The translations under genes were made by a program, and so were the position numbers. From Actinomadura mexicana (GTDB taxonomy: Bacteria > Actinomycetota > Actinomycetes > Streptosporangiales > Streptosporangiaceae), in the NCBI RefSeq assembly GCF_900188105.1, contig NZ_FZNP01000008.1:310001-374000 (forward strand): a DNA stretch of 64,000 bases. Reading direction: 5' to 3'. How positions within the stretch are numbered: position 1 is the stretch's first letter; each line of letters opens with the position of its first letter. The notes beneath the pieces were generated by a model that was given only the letters and a program-made list of their open reading frames with translations, ran no database searches and was not told the DNA's origin. Below are positions 8,725-15,373 of the stretch, piece by piece.

Positions 8725-8973
8725 ATGGGCAAGAGAAAGATCAGCTTCACGCGCGGCCCCGGCGGCGAGGAGGTCACCGTCAGCGACGACGGGAAGACGA
8801 CCACGTTCGGCGACGGAACGAAGATGACCCGGCCGGAGGCCGGTGCGCCGTCCGACGCCGGGAAGCCGAACGCCGTCAGCTTCACGCGCCGCCCCGGCGG
8901 CGAGCGGGTCACCGTCAGCGACGACGGGAAGACGACCACGTACCCCGACGGAACGAAGATGACCCGGCCGTAG
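8725..8973 (+). CDS. Small protein made of two near-identical repeats, unknown function
   Basis: A protein of 82 residues. ATG 8725 is chosen because GAGGAGG lies 8 bp upstream. The protein is an internal duplication with a 45-residue period: residues 6-37 and 51-82 share 'SFTR.PGGE.VTVSDDGKTTT' and '.DGTKMTRP'. A linker rich in A, G and P joins the copies. Each unit looks like a short beta-hairpin repeat with many Asp, Gly and Thr. The DNA is also nearly identical between copies, so the duplication is recent or kept uniform. No signal peptide or known domain was seen. A terminator follows at 9053. Confidence 0.75.
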   Translation: MGKRKISFTRGPGGEEVTVSDDGKTTTFGDGTKMTRPEAGAPSDAGKPNAVSFTRRPGGERVTVSDDGKTTTYPDGTKMTRP

Positions 8974-9052
8974 CCGGCAGGCGAATCCAGCCGAGGCAGC
9001 CGTTCAGACCAGCACGACGGATCTGAAACGGCGACCTCAACCCAGCACCATC

Positions 9053-9078
9053 AGGGGCCCGGACACCACCGGGCCCCT
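9053..9078. terminator. Terminator hairpin downstream of the repeat protein
   Basis: A perfect 10-bp G/C stem (9053-9062 with 9069-9078) and 6-base loop, about 80 bp after the stop at 8973. Confidence 0.7.
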
Positions 9079-9111
9079 CCCATTACCGTCGACCCTCGAA
9101 CGCCATGCGTT

Positions 9112-9178
9112 GCCGGTCGAAGTGCTGGAGGCCGGTCGAAGTGCTGGAGGCCGGTCGAAGTGCTGGAGGCCGGTCGGA
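9112..9178. repeat. Tandem 19-bp repeat beside rnpB
   Basis: Three exact head-to-tail copies of GCCGGTCGAAGTGCTGGAG (9112-9130, 9131-9149, 9150-9168) plus a diverged partial fourth copy. It sits immediately downstream of the 3' end of rnpB. Nineteen bases is not a multiple of three and the array is not coding. Confidence 0.9.
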
Positions 9179-9190
9179 AGGCTGGGGGGC

Positions 9191-9586
9191 GGACGAGTCG
9201 GCCTGTAAGCCGGGTTCTGTGTCCGTCGCCCCTTGCGGGGCGGCGGGTGACGGCCATCCATCTCGGGCCGCCGTTGCCGGCGGTCTCCAGCGGTCTACCC
9301 GCAGGCTCGGGCGGGCCGCCCTCAGGCACCTGCGCGGGGCCTCTTGCGGGGCCCCTTCTTGACCTTGCTCCGGGTGGGGTTTACCTAGCCGCCCACGTCG
9401 CCGTGGGCGCTGGTGAGCTCTTACCTCACCGTTTCACCCTTACCACCGGCGGACCGGTGGCGGTCTGCTTTCTGTGGCACTGTCCCGCGGGTCACCCCGG
9501 GTCGGCGTTACCGACCACCCTGCCCTGTGGAGCCCGGACTTTCCTCGACGGGGATCGCTCCCCGACGCGGCCGTCCGGCCGGCTCG
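9191..9586 (-). ncRNA. rnpB: RNase P RNA (class A)
   Basis: Read on the minus strand, the 5' part contains the invariant 'GAGGAAAGTCCGGGCTCC' helix P4/J3-4 region near 9550-9535. The 3' end contains the complementary 'ACAGAACCCGGCTTACAGG' segment (about 9221-9201), which together define bacterial RNase P RNA. The GC-rich terminal helix 'CGAGCCGGCCGG' at the 5' end pairs near the 3' end. It is the catalytic RNA that matures tRNA 5' ends. Ends are approximate to about 10 bases. It overlaps no convincing coding sequence. Confidence 0.93.
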
Positions 9587-9659
9587 TCCGCCGTCCCCCA
9601 AGGTTAGCGGCTCCGCGTGCCGCACACGCACCCGTCGGCCCCCTCGTACCGGATCCCGG

Positions 9660-10763
9660 TCAGGCGGGCAGGTGGTGGGTGTCGTTGAAGACGCGCAGGG
9701 TCGCCGGGCCGTCGGCGTACCAGTCGACGGACGTCAGCGCCGCCACGTCGAGGTGCATCCGGTACAGGGACGACATGGGCGCTCCCAGGGCGTCCTTGAC
9801 GAGGAGCTTGATCGGGGTGACGTGCGAGACGACCAGGACCGTCTGCTCGCGGTAGCGGACCTTCAGCTTGTCCAGGGCCGTGCGGACGCGGCGGGACACC
9901 TGGGCGAAGCTCTCCCCGCCGGGCGGGGCGGCGTCGGGATCGGCCAGCCACGTCTTCATCTCGGCGGGCCAGCCCTTGCCCGCCTCGGCGAACGTGAGCC
10001 CTTCCCAGTCGCCGAAGTCGGTCTCCCGGAAGCCGTCCTCGACCCGGACGTCCAGGCCGGTGACGGCGGCGACCTCGGCGGCGGTGTCGCGGCAGCGGGA
10101 CAGGGGCGAGGTGACGATCGCGTCGATCCCCCGGTCCTTGAGGGCGAGGGCGGCGGCGCGGGCCTGGGCGAGGCCGTGCGGCGTCAGGGGGGCGTCGCCG
10201 ACCCCGGCGAAGCGCTTCTCGATCGACAGCGGCGTCTCGCCGTGCCGCAGCAGGAGCGTGGTCGTCGGGGTGGACGAGGCGGGCCGGGGCGGCGGCTCGG
10301 ACTTTTCTGGCGCCTCCTCGACCTTGCGCGTCCAGTGCTCGCCGCGGGCGGCGGCGTCCATGGCCTCGTTGGCGAGCCGGTCGGCGTGCGCGTTGCGGTT
10401 GCGCGGGATCCAGCCGTAGGACACCTGGCCCAGCGCGGCGGCCCGCTCGCGGGCCTCCAGGGCCAGCGGCACCATGTCCGGGTGCTTGATCTTCCAGCGG
10501 CCCGACATCTGCTCCACGACGAGCTTGGAGTCCATCCGGACCTCGACGCGTGCGGACGGGTCGACCCCGGCGGCCGCCGCGAGCCCGGCGATCAGGCCCC
10601 GGTACTCGGCGACGTTGTTGGTGGCGTGCCCGATCGACTCGGCGACCTCCGCGAGCACCTCGCCGGTCAGGGCGTCGCGGACGAGCGCTCCGTACCCGGC
10701 GGGACCGGGGTTGCCGCGCGAACCGCCGTCCGCCTCGACGACCAGCTTCCTGCCGGTGCTCAC
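9660..10763 (-). CDS. Bifunctional RNase H / histidine (acid) phosphatase
   Basis: A 367-residue fusion starting at GTG 10763. Residues 1-140 are type I RNase H: 'LVVEADGGSRGNPGPAGYGA' holds the first catalytic Asp, and 'NNVAEYRGLIAGL' and 'VRMDSKLVVEQMSG' hold the next acidic residues. After a Pro/Ser linker, residues 170-367 are a histidine phosphatase: 'LLLRHGETPLS' with the RHGE motif, and 'VVSHVTPIKLL' with the second His. This fusion (as in mycobacterial Rv2228c) removes RNA from RNA:DNA hybrids; the phosphatase half resembles CobC/alpha-ribazole phosphatase. It overlaps the upstream zinc-ribbon gene by 4 bp (GTGA). Confidence 0.93.
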   Translation of the reverse strand: MSTGRKLVVEADGGSRGNPGPAGYGALVRDALTGEVLAEVAESIGHATNNVAEYRGLIAGLAAAAGVDPSARVEVRMDSKLVVEQMSGRWKIKHPDMVPLALEARERAAALGQVSYGWIPRNRNAHADRLANEAMDAAARGEHWTRKVEEAPEKSEPPPRPASSTPTTTLLLRHGETPLSIEKRFAGVGDAPLTPHGLAQARAAALALKDRGIDAIVTSPLSRCRDTAAEVAAVTGLDVRVEDGFRETDFGDWEGLTFAEAGKGWPAEMKTWLADPDAAPPGGESFAQVSRRVRTALDKLKVRYREQTVLVVSHVTPIKLLVKDALGAPMSSLYRMHLDVAALTSVDWYADGPATLRVFNDTHHLPA

Positions 10764-11503
10764 AGACCCGACTCGGGCGTCCGGACGAGGATGCGGCGGC
10801 ACTCCTCGCAGCGGATGACCTCGTCCTCGGCGGCGGCCCGGATGCGGTTCAGGTCGACGGTGTTCAGCGCGAGGTGGCAGCCCTGGCAGGCGCCGCGGTA
10901 CAGCTTGGCCGCGCCGACGCCGCCGAACTGGCCGCGCAGCTTCTCGTAGAGGGCGAGCAGGTCGTCCGGGACGTCCTTGGCGACGGCGGTGCGCGCGGCG
11001 CTCGACGTCCCGGCCTCGTCGTCGATCTCGCGCTGGGCGGCGTCGCGGCGCTCGCTGAGCCCGGCCAGGTCGTCCTGCGCGCCGGACCGCTCGGCGTTCA
11101 GCGCGGCGACCCGTCCCTCGGCCTCCTCGGTCCGCTCCATGATCTCCAGCACGACCTCCTCCAGGTCGGACTGGCGGCGGTGCAGCGACTCGATCTCGGT
11201 CTGCAGGCTGCTGAGGTCCTTGGCCGAGGTCACCTGCCCCGAGTCGAGCCGCTTCTGGTCGCGGTCGGCGCGGGTGCGGACCTGGTCGACGTCCTGCTCG
11301 GCCTTCTTCTGCTCCCGCCGCAGGTCGCCGACCTCCGTCTCGGCCGCCACGATCGCGTCGCGCAGCTCGGTCAGCCGGCCCTCCAGCCGCTCGATCTCCG
11401 CCAGCTCGGGCAGCGTGCGGCGGCGGTGCGCCAGCCGGTCGAGGGAGCTGTCGAGGTCCTGCAGGTCGATCAGGCGAAGCTGGGCTTGCGGTGCGGCTTT
11501 CAC
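10760..11503 (-). CDS. Coiled-coil protein with C4 zinc ribbon (Rv2229c/CT398-like)
   Basis: A protein of 247 residues. The start is GTG 11503, supported by GAAGGAGC upstream and the 4-bp overlap with the gene before it. Residues about 10-170 are heptad-rich, charged coiled coil. The C-terminus carries a zinc ribbon with two CxxC pairs, 'CQGCHLAL' and 'CEECRRIL'. Conserved in actinobacteria in the order Nif3-like, zinc ribbon, RNase H/phosphatase, as here. It probably binds nucleic acid or scaffolds a complex; the exact role is unknown. Confidence 0.85.
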   Translation of the reverse strand: MKAAPQAQLRLIDLQDLDSSLDRLAHRRRTLPELAEIERLEGRLTELRDAIVAAETEVGDLRREQKKAEQDVDQVRTRADRDQKRLDSGQVTSAKDLSSLQTEIESLHRRQSDLEEVVLEIMERTEEAEGRVAALNAERSGAQDDLAGLSERRDAAQREIDDEAGTSSAARTAVAKDVPDDLLALYEKLRGQFGGVGAAKLYRGACQGCHLALNTVDLNRIRAAAEDEVIRCEECRRILVRTPESGL

Positions 11504-12321
11504 AATGCTCCTTCGTCGTGGAGGGTCCATGCGTCGGTGACGAGCGTGGACACCCGTGTCTCCAACTTGCCAGCTTCCGGGGACGACCCGGCCAGGCGCC
11601 GCTCGGCGTCGGCGAGCCAGGGCCATTCGGTCGCCCAGTGCGCGGCGTCCACCAGGGCCGGGCCGCCCTGCTCGGCGAACTCCGACGCGGGGTGGTGCCG
11701 CAGGTCGGCGGTGAGGTAGACGTCGACACCGGCCGCCTGGGCGGTGCCGAGCAGGGAGTCGCCGGCGCCGCCGCAGACGGCGACGGTGCGGACGGGGCGG
11801 TCCGGGTCGCCGGCCGCCCGCAGGCCCCAGGCGGTGGACGGCAGCCCGGCCGCGGCGCGCCGGGTGAACTTCCGCAGCGCGATCGGCTCGTCCAGTTCCC
11901 CGATCCGGCCGAGCCCGCGGCGCGGGTCGTCGTCGGCGGGGACCATCGGGCGCAGCCCGCCGGTGAGGCCGACGGCCCGCGCCAGCGCGTCCGACACGCC
12001 CGGGGCGGCGCGGTCGGCGTTGGTGTGCGCGGTGTGCAGCGCGATCCCATTTGTGATCATGCGGTGGACGAGGCGGCCCTTGGGCGTGGTGGCGGCGACC
12101 GAGTGCACCCCGCGCAGCAGCAGCGGATGGTGGGTGACCACGAGGTCGGCCTCCCACTCCAGCGCCTCGTCGATCACGGCGGCGACGGGGTCGACCGCGA
12201 ACAGCACCCGTCCCACCTCCTGGCCGGGGTCGCCGCAGACGAGGCCGACGGCGTCCCAGGACTCCGCCCAGGCGGGTGGATAGAGCTCCTCCAAAGCGGA
12301 GATGACAAGGGATAGGCGCAC
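11500..12321 (-). CDS. Nif3-like dinuclear metal-centre protein
   Basis: A 273-residue protein starting at GTG 12321. 'ESWDAVGLVCGDPGQEV' is the conserved N-terminal region. 'LVVTHHPLLLRGVHSV' carries the metal-binding histidines, 'LHTAHTNADRA' the next, and 'YLTADLRHHPASEF' the C-terminal His ligands. The family forms hexameric rings with a dinuclear metal centre and is sometimes annotated as a GTP cyclohydrolase I type 2, although the physiological reaction is not established. First gene of a three-gene operon with 4-bp overlaps (GTGA) at both junctions. Confidence 0.9.
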   Translation of the reverse strand: MRLSLVISALEELYPPAWAESWDAVGLVCGDPGQEVGRVLFAVDPVAAVIDEALEWEADLVVTHHPLLLRGVHSVAATTPKGRLVHRMITNGIALHTAHTNADRAAPGVSDALARAVGLTGGLRPMVPADDDPRRGLGRIGELDEPIALRKFTRRAAAGLPSTAWGLRAAGDPDRPVRTVAVCGGAGDSLLGTAQAAGVDVYLTADLRHHPASEFAEQGGPALVDAAHWATEWPWLADAERRLAGSSPEAGKLETRVSTLVTDAWTLHDEGAL

Positions 12322-12435
12322 GTCCCGCAGGCTACCGCGCCTGGGCGCTCCCAACGAGCCACCGAGCGTCACCCCGAGACGCCAAGGTCTGTAACGATAT
12401 GGGACGGGACAGTGCACGACCGAGGGAGGAACGCC

Positions 12436-12987
12436 ATGTCGGCCGCCGGCGCCGCCGCGGAACCGGAGCCCATCCAGCCCGTCCGACCCGTCGAACCGAA
12501 GGCGGAACGTCCGTACATGCCGGGTTACGGCATCCAGGGGCCGCACGAGGGGAGCGGCCTGCTGCCGTGGTCCTGGGCCGTGGAGCGGCTGCGGGCCGCC
12601 CGCAACTTCTGGGTGTGCACGGTGCGGCCGGACGGACGGCCGCACGCGATGCCGGTCTGGGGCGCCTGGTCAGGGGAGGCACTGCTGTTCAGCAGCGCGG
12701 TGCCGTCCCGCAAGATGGTGAACCTGCGGGGCAACCCGCAGGTCGTGGTCACCACCGAGGAGGCCGAGAACCCGGTGGTCATCGAGGGGCGCGCCGAGAT
12801 CGTCACCGACCAGCGGGACCTCCAGCGGTTCATCGACCTTGTCAACTCCAAGTACGCCACGCGCTATCGTGTCGATTTCCTGGATCCGGAGGTGAACGCC
12901 ACCGTCGCGGTGCGGCCACAGTCGGTGTTCGGGCTCCGCCAGGGAGATTTCACCGGTTCTCCCACCCGGTGGTCGTTCGGAACCTGA
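12436..12987 (+). CDS. PPOX-class (F420 or FMN-dependent) oxidoreductase
   Basis: A protein of 183 residues from ATG 12436, which has GGGAGG 6 bp upstream. It is a split-barrel pyridoxamine-phosphate-oxidase-like fold: 'ARNFWVCTVRPDGRPHAMPV' and 'WGAWSGEALLFSS' followed by 'SRKMVNLRGNPQVVVTTE' are the typical cofactor-barrel strands. Members in actinobacteria use F420 or FMN for redox of small molecules; the substrate is unknown. Divergent from the Nif3-like operon. Confidence 0.85.
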   Translation: MSAAGAAAEPEPIQPVRPVEPKAERPYMPGYGIQGPHEGSGLLPWSWAVERLRAARNFWVCTVRPDGRPHAMPVWGAWSGEALLFSSAVPSRKMVNLRGNPQVVVTTEEAENPVVIEGRAEIVTDQRDLQRFIDLVNSKYATRYRVDFLDPEVNATVAVRPQSVFGLRQGDFTGSPTRWSFGT

Positions 12988-13032
12988 ATGTCCGCTGGGA
13001 TCATTCTGGAGACTCATCGCGTTGGAGAGTGT

Positions 13033-13377
13033 GTGAAGCCACCCTTTCGCCGCCGCAAGCGCGTCAAGGGCCGTCCGATGGGCAACCGCCCGGAGGCGGC
13101 CGAGCCGGAGACCATCGAGTGGCCCCGCGAGGGGACGGGCAAGTCGTCCCTGATGGGGGCCATCCGGGGCGACGGCGAGACCGGTGCCGGCTTCGGCGGC
13201 GGCATGTTCGAGGACCTCGCCTCCGCCTTCGAGGGCTCCAAGAAGGTCAAGCAGGAGGAGCAGGAGCGGCAGAAGGTGCTGCGCCAGGACGACCACGAGC
13301 AGACCGGATCGGGCAACGCCCGCGACGACCTGGAGTCCGGCAAGATCCGGATCCGGCGCACCCCGCCGCCCGGATGA
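13033..13377 (+). CDS. Small conserved actinobacterial protein (DUF6191-like), unknown function
   Basis: A protein of about 114 residues from GTG 13033 (GGAGAG just upstream). The N-terminus is basic ('PFRRRKRVKGRPMG'); the middle has 'GGGMFEDLASAFEGSKKVKQ' followed by a charged helix. It is highly charged, has no membrane segment, and is likely cytosolic. The DUF assignment is from memory of the 'MFEDLAS-F-GSK' motif and is tentative. Confidence 0.6.
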   Translation: MKPPFRRRKRVKGRPMGNRPEAAEPETIEWPREGTGKSSLMGAIRGDGETGAGFGGGMFEDLASAFEGSKKVKQEEQERQKVLRQDDHEQTGSGNARDDLESGKIRIRRTPPPG

Positions 13378-13393
13378 CCGCGCCGGAACGCTC

Positions 13394-13409
13394 TCGAACA
13401 TAGGTTCGA
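13394..13409. promoter_or_regulatory. LexA/SOS box
   Basis: TCGAACATAGGTTCGA is a perfect 6-bp dyad with a 4-base spacer, matching the Gram-positive/actinobacterial LexA site (CGAAC-N4-GTTCG). It lies only 21 bp upstream of the GTG start at 13430, a position from which LexA would block transcription until DNA damage. Confidence 0.85.
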
Positions 13410-13429
13410 ATCCGGGTTATCCTGCCCTC

Positions 13430-13828
13430 GTGAGCACCTACGTTCCGCCCGGCTGGCCCTCGCAGGTGCATCCACCGGGCACCGACCGCTTCGTGGACAC
13501 GGCGCTCGCCTGGCTGCTGGAACTCGTCCCGCCCGAGTACCGGCGCTACGGCGTCCTGCGCCGCTACCCCATCGCCCTCGCCCGCATGGCCCGCCACCAC
13601 GTCCACGCGTCCGTGGAGGCGGCCCGCGAGGGCTTCCGCACCGCCCGCGTCGATCTCGGGGACGTCGTCCCCCCGCACGGCGTCGAGTCCGTCCTGGAGG
13701 CCTACCGCCGCGAGGGCGCCCGCCTCGTCTCCCTCCTCCAGGGGATCGAGCTCGTCGAGACGGCTCTGCGCGGCCTGGCCGAGCCGGACGATCCGGCCCA
13801 TCGCCGCCCCTTCACCCCCAAGCTGTGA
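13430..13828 (+). CDS. Probably SOS-regulated protein of unknown function
   Basis: A protein of 132 residues from GTG 13430. It has 'GTDRFVDTALAWLLELVPPEYRRYGVL' near the start (quoted in part), then mostly helical sequence: 'ALARMARHHVHASVEAAREG' and 'VLEAYRREGARLVSLLQGIE'. No catalytic motif, signal peptide or membrane helix. The perfect SOS box immediately upstream suggests induction by DNA damage, so a role in repair, damage tolerance or checkpoint control is inferred. No characterised SOS protein is recognised in it. Confidence 0.8.
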   Translation: MSTYVPPGWPSQVHPPGTDRFVDTALAWLLELVPPEYRRYGVLRRYPIALARMARHHVHASVEAAREGFRTARVDLGDVVPPHGVESVLEAYRREGARLVSLLQGIELVETALRGLAEPDDPAHRRPFTPKL

Positions 13829-13897
13829 CCGCCGTGTTGACGCTGTGTCGCGGCGTGCGCAAGCCTTGACCTGTTCCTTACGGGAGGCGGGGTTCCG

Positions 13898-15367
13898 GTG
13901 AGCACACCACCTGGGTGGTACCCAGATCCAGAGTGGATGGGCCGCGAGCGCTACTGGGACGGCCAGACCTGGACCGACCGGTCGCGCCGCTACGACTCCC
14001 GCGCCCGCCGCCGCGCCTCCCTGAGCGCCGATCCCCCACCCGCCCCCACCCCACGCCCGCAACGGCCCGGGCCCGCACCGCGACCGCAGGCACCGGCCCC
14101 ACCACCGCCCCCGCCCCCAGAACCCGAGTCGCCTCACCCCGAGGCCACGCCTCCATCACGGCCTGTCCAGCCGCCGCCAACGGGAGAGGCCCGGCTCGAA
14201 TCGCCCGCGCCTCCGTCGCCGCGGCCCGGCGGACCCCGCACACCGCGGCCTCCCGCATCGCCCCCGCGGCCGGAACCGCCGCGCCGCGCGGCGGCCGCAC
14301 CCGCGTCCTCACCATCGCCCGTGCGGCCTCCGCGACCCGCGGCCCCGCCACTGGCTGCCCAGCCGCCCTTGCAGGAGGCTCGGATGGAGACGTCGGCGCC
14401 TCCTGCGCCGGGTCTACGGAAGTCCCATGCTCCGCGGCCTCCGGCGCCGCGGCCCGCCGGGCCGGTGCGACGGCCGCCGGTACCGGAGCGACGGGCGGCG
14501 GAGGTGCCGCGGCAGGCGGACGAAACGGTGCCGCGTCATCTTCCGCCGGGGCAGCCGCAGGGCACGCCGTCCGGGCGGGCCGGTCTCGCGATCGGCCTGG
14601 TCGTGGCGGCCGAGGGGGGCGTGGTCGCCGCCGTCGCGTTCGGGGCGGGGTCCGTCTGGCCCTTCTGGGGCGCGGTCTCGGTGTTCGCGGTGTGGGCGAT
14701 GCTGCTGCTGGCGCCCTTCAGCGCCCCGCGCTCGTACGGCTACCGGGAGCCGGAGGCCGACGAGCGCGCGCGGCTGGAGCACGCGTGGCGCTACGTGCAG
14801 CAGCACGCCGGCGTCAGCGGCTACCGGCTTGTGATCGTGGAGTCGGAGGGGCTGACCGCGTGCAGGCCGTCGGCGCGCACGGTGGCGGTCACCTCGCATT
14901 CGGCCCGCTCGTTGCCGCCCGGGCACCTCGCCGCCGTCCTCGCGCATGAGCTGGGGCATCTCCAGGGGTGGCGGGCGGTGCCGGCGTTCGTCCACGCGCA
15001 GGTGACGCTGCCGAACCGGACCCTGCGGTGGGCGCTGCGGACGGCGTGGTCCCCGATCGGCCCGATGTGGAGGCGGGCCGTCGAGTGGCACCGGCCGATC
15101 GGCTTCCTCGGGGTGTTCCTGCTGGCCGCCGTCGCCACGGTGGTGACGGTGCTGGTGGCGGTGCCCGCCGCGCTCGCCAGCGCCGCCTCGCTGGGCGCGC
15201 GCCTGCTGAGCGCCGGCGGCGAGGCGCGGGCGGACGCGGCGGCGGTGCGCATGGGGTTCGGCGCGGACCTGGTCGCGGCCGTGGAGCACCGCATCGAGCA
15301 CCAGCCCGACGGGCTTCCGCTCCCCCTCGTCCGGCGGGCGCAGGCGCTCCGCCGCCGGCTCGGCTGA
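13898..15367 (+). CDS. DUF2510 membrane protein with M48-type metalloprotease domain
   Basis: A protein of 489 residues from GTG 13898 (GGGAGG upstream). Residues 3-35 are a DUF2510 unit ('PPGWYPDPEWMGRERYWDGQ', then 'TWTDRSRRY'). A Pro-rich linker of about 170 residues follows, then two membrane helices near 235-280. The C-terminal part contains the zinc-protease motif HELGH in 'AAVLAHELGHLQGW', a further membrane helix pair near 405-440, and 'GGEARADAAAVRMG', the third-ligand Glu region of M48 peptidases. A membrane protease resembling HtpX/Ste24. It is followed 6 bp later by the convergent end of the VirD4-like gene. Confidence 0.85.
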   Translation: MSTPPGWYPDPEWMGRERYWDGQTWTDRSRRYDSRARRRASLSADPPPAPTPRPQRPGPAPRPQAPAPPPPPPPEPESPHPEATPPSRPVQPPPTGEARLESPAPPSPRPGGPRTPRPPASPPRPEPPRRAAAAPASSPSPVRPPRPAAPPLAAQPPLQEARMETSAPPAPGLRKSHAPRPPAPRPAGPVRRPPVPERRAAEVPRQADETVPRHLPPGQPQGTPSGRAGLAIGLVVAAEGGVVAAVAFGAGSVWPFWGAVSVFAVWAMLLLAPFSAPRSYGYREPEADERARLEHAWRYVQQHAGVSGYRLVIVESEGLTACRPSARTVAVTSHSARSLPPGHLAAVLAHELGHLQGWRAVPAFVHAQVTLPNRTLRWALRTAWSPIGPMWRRAVEWHRPIGFLGVFLLAAVATVVTVLVAVPAALASAASLGARLLSAGGEARADAAAVRMGFGADLVAAVEHRIEHQPDGLPLPLVRRAQALRRRLG

Positions 15368-15373
15368 GCCGGG

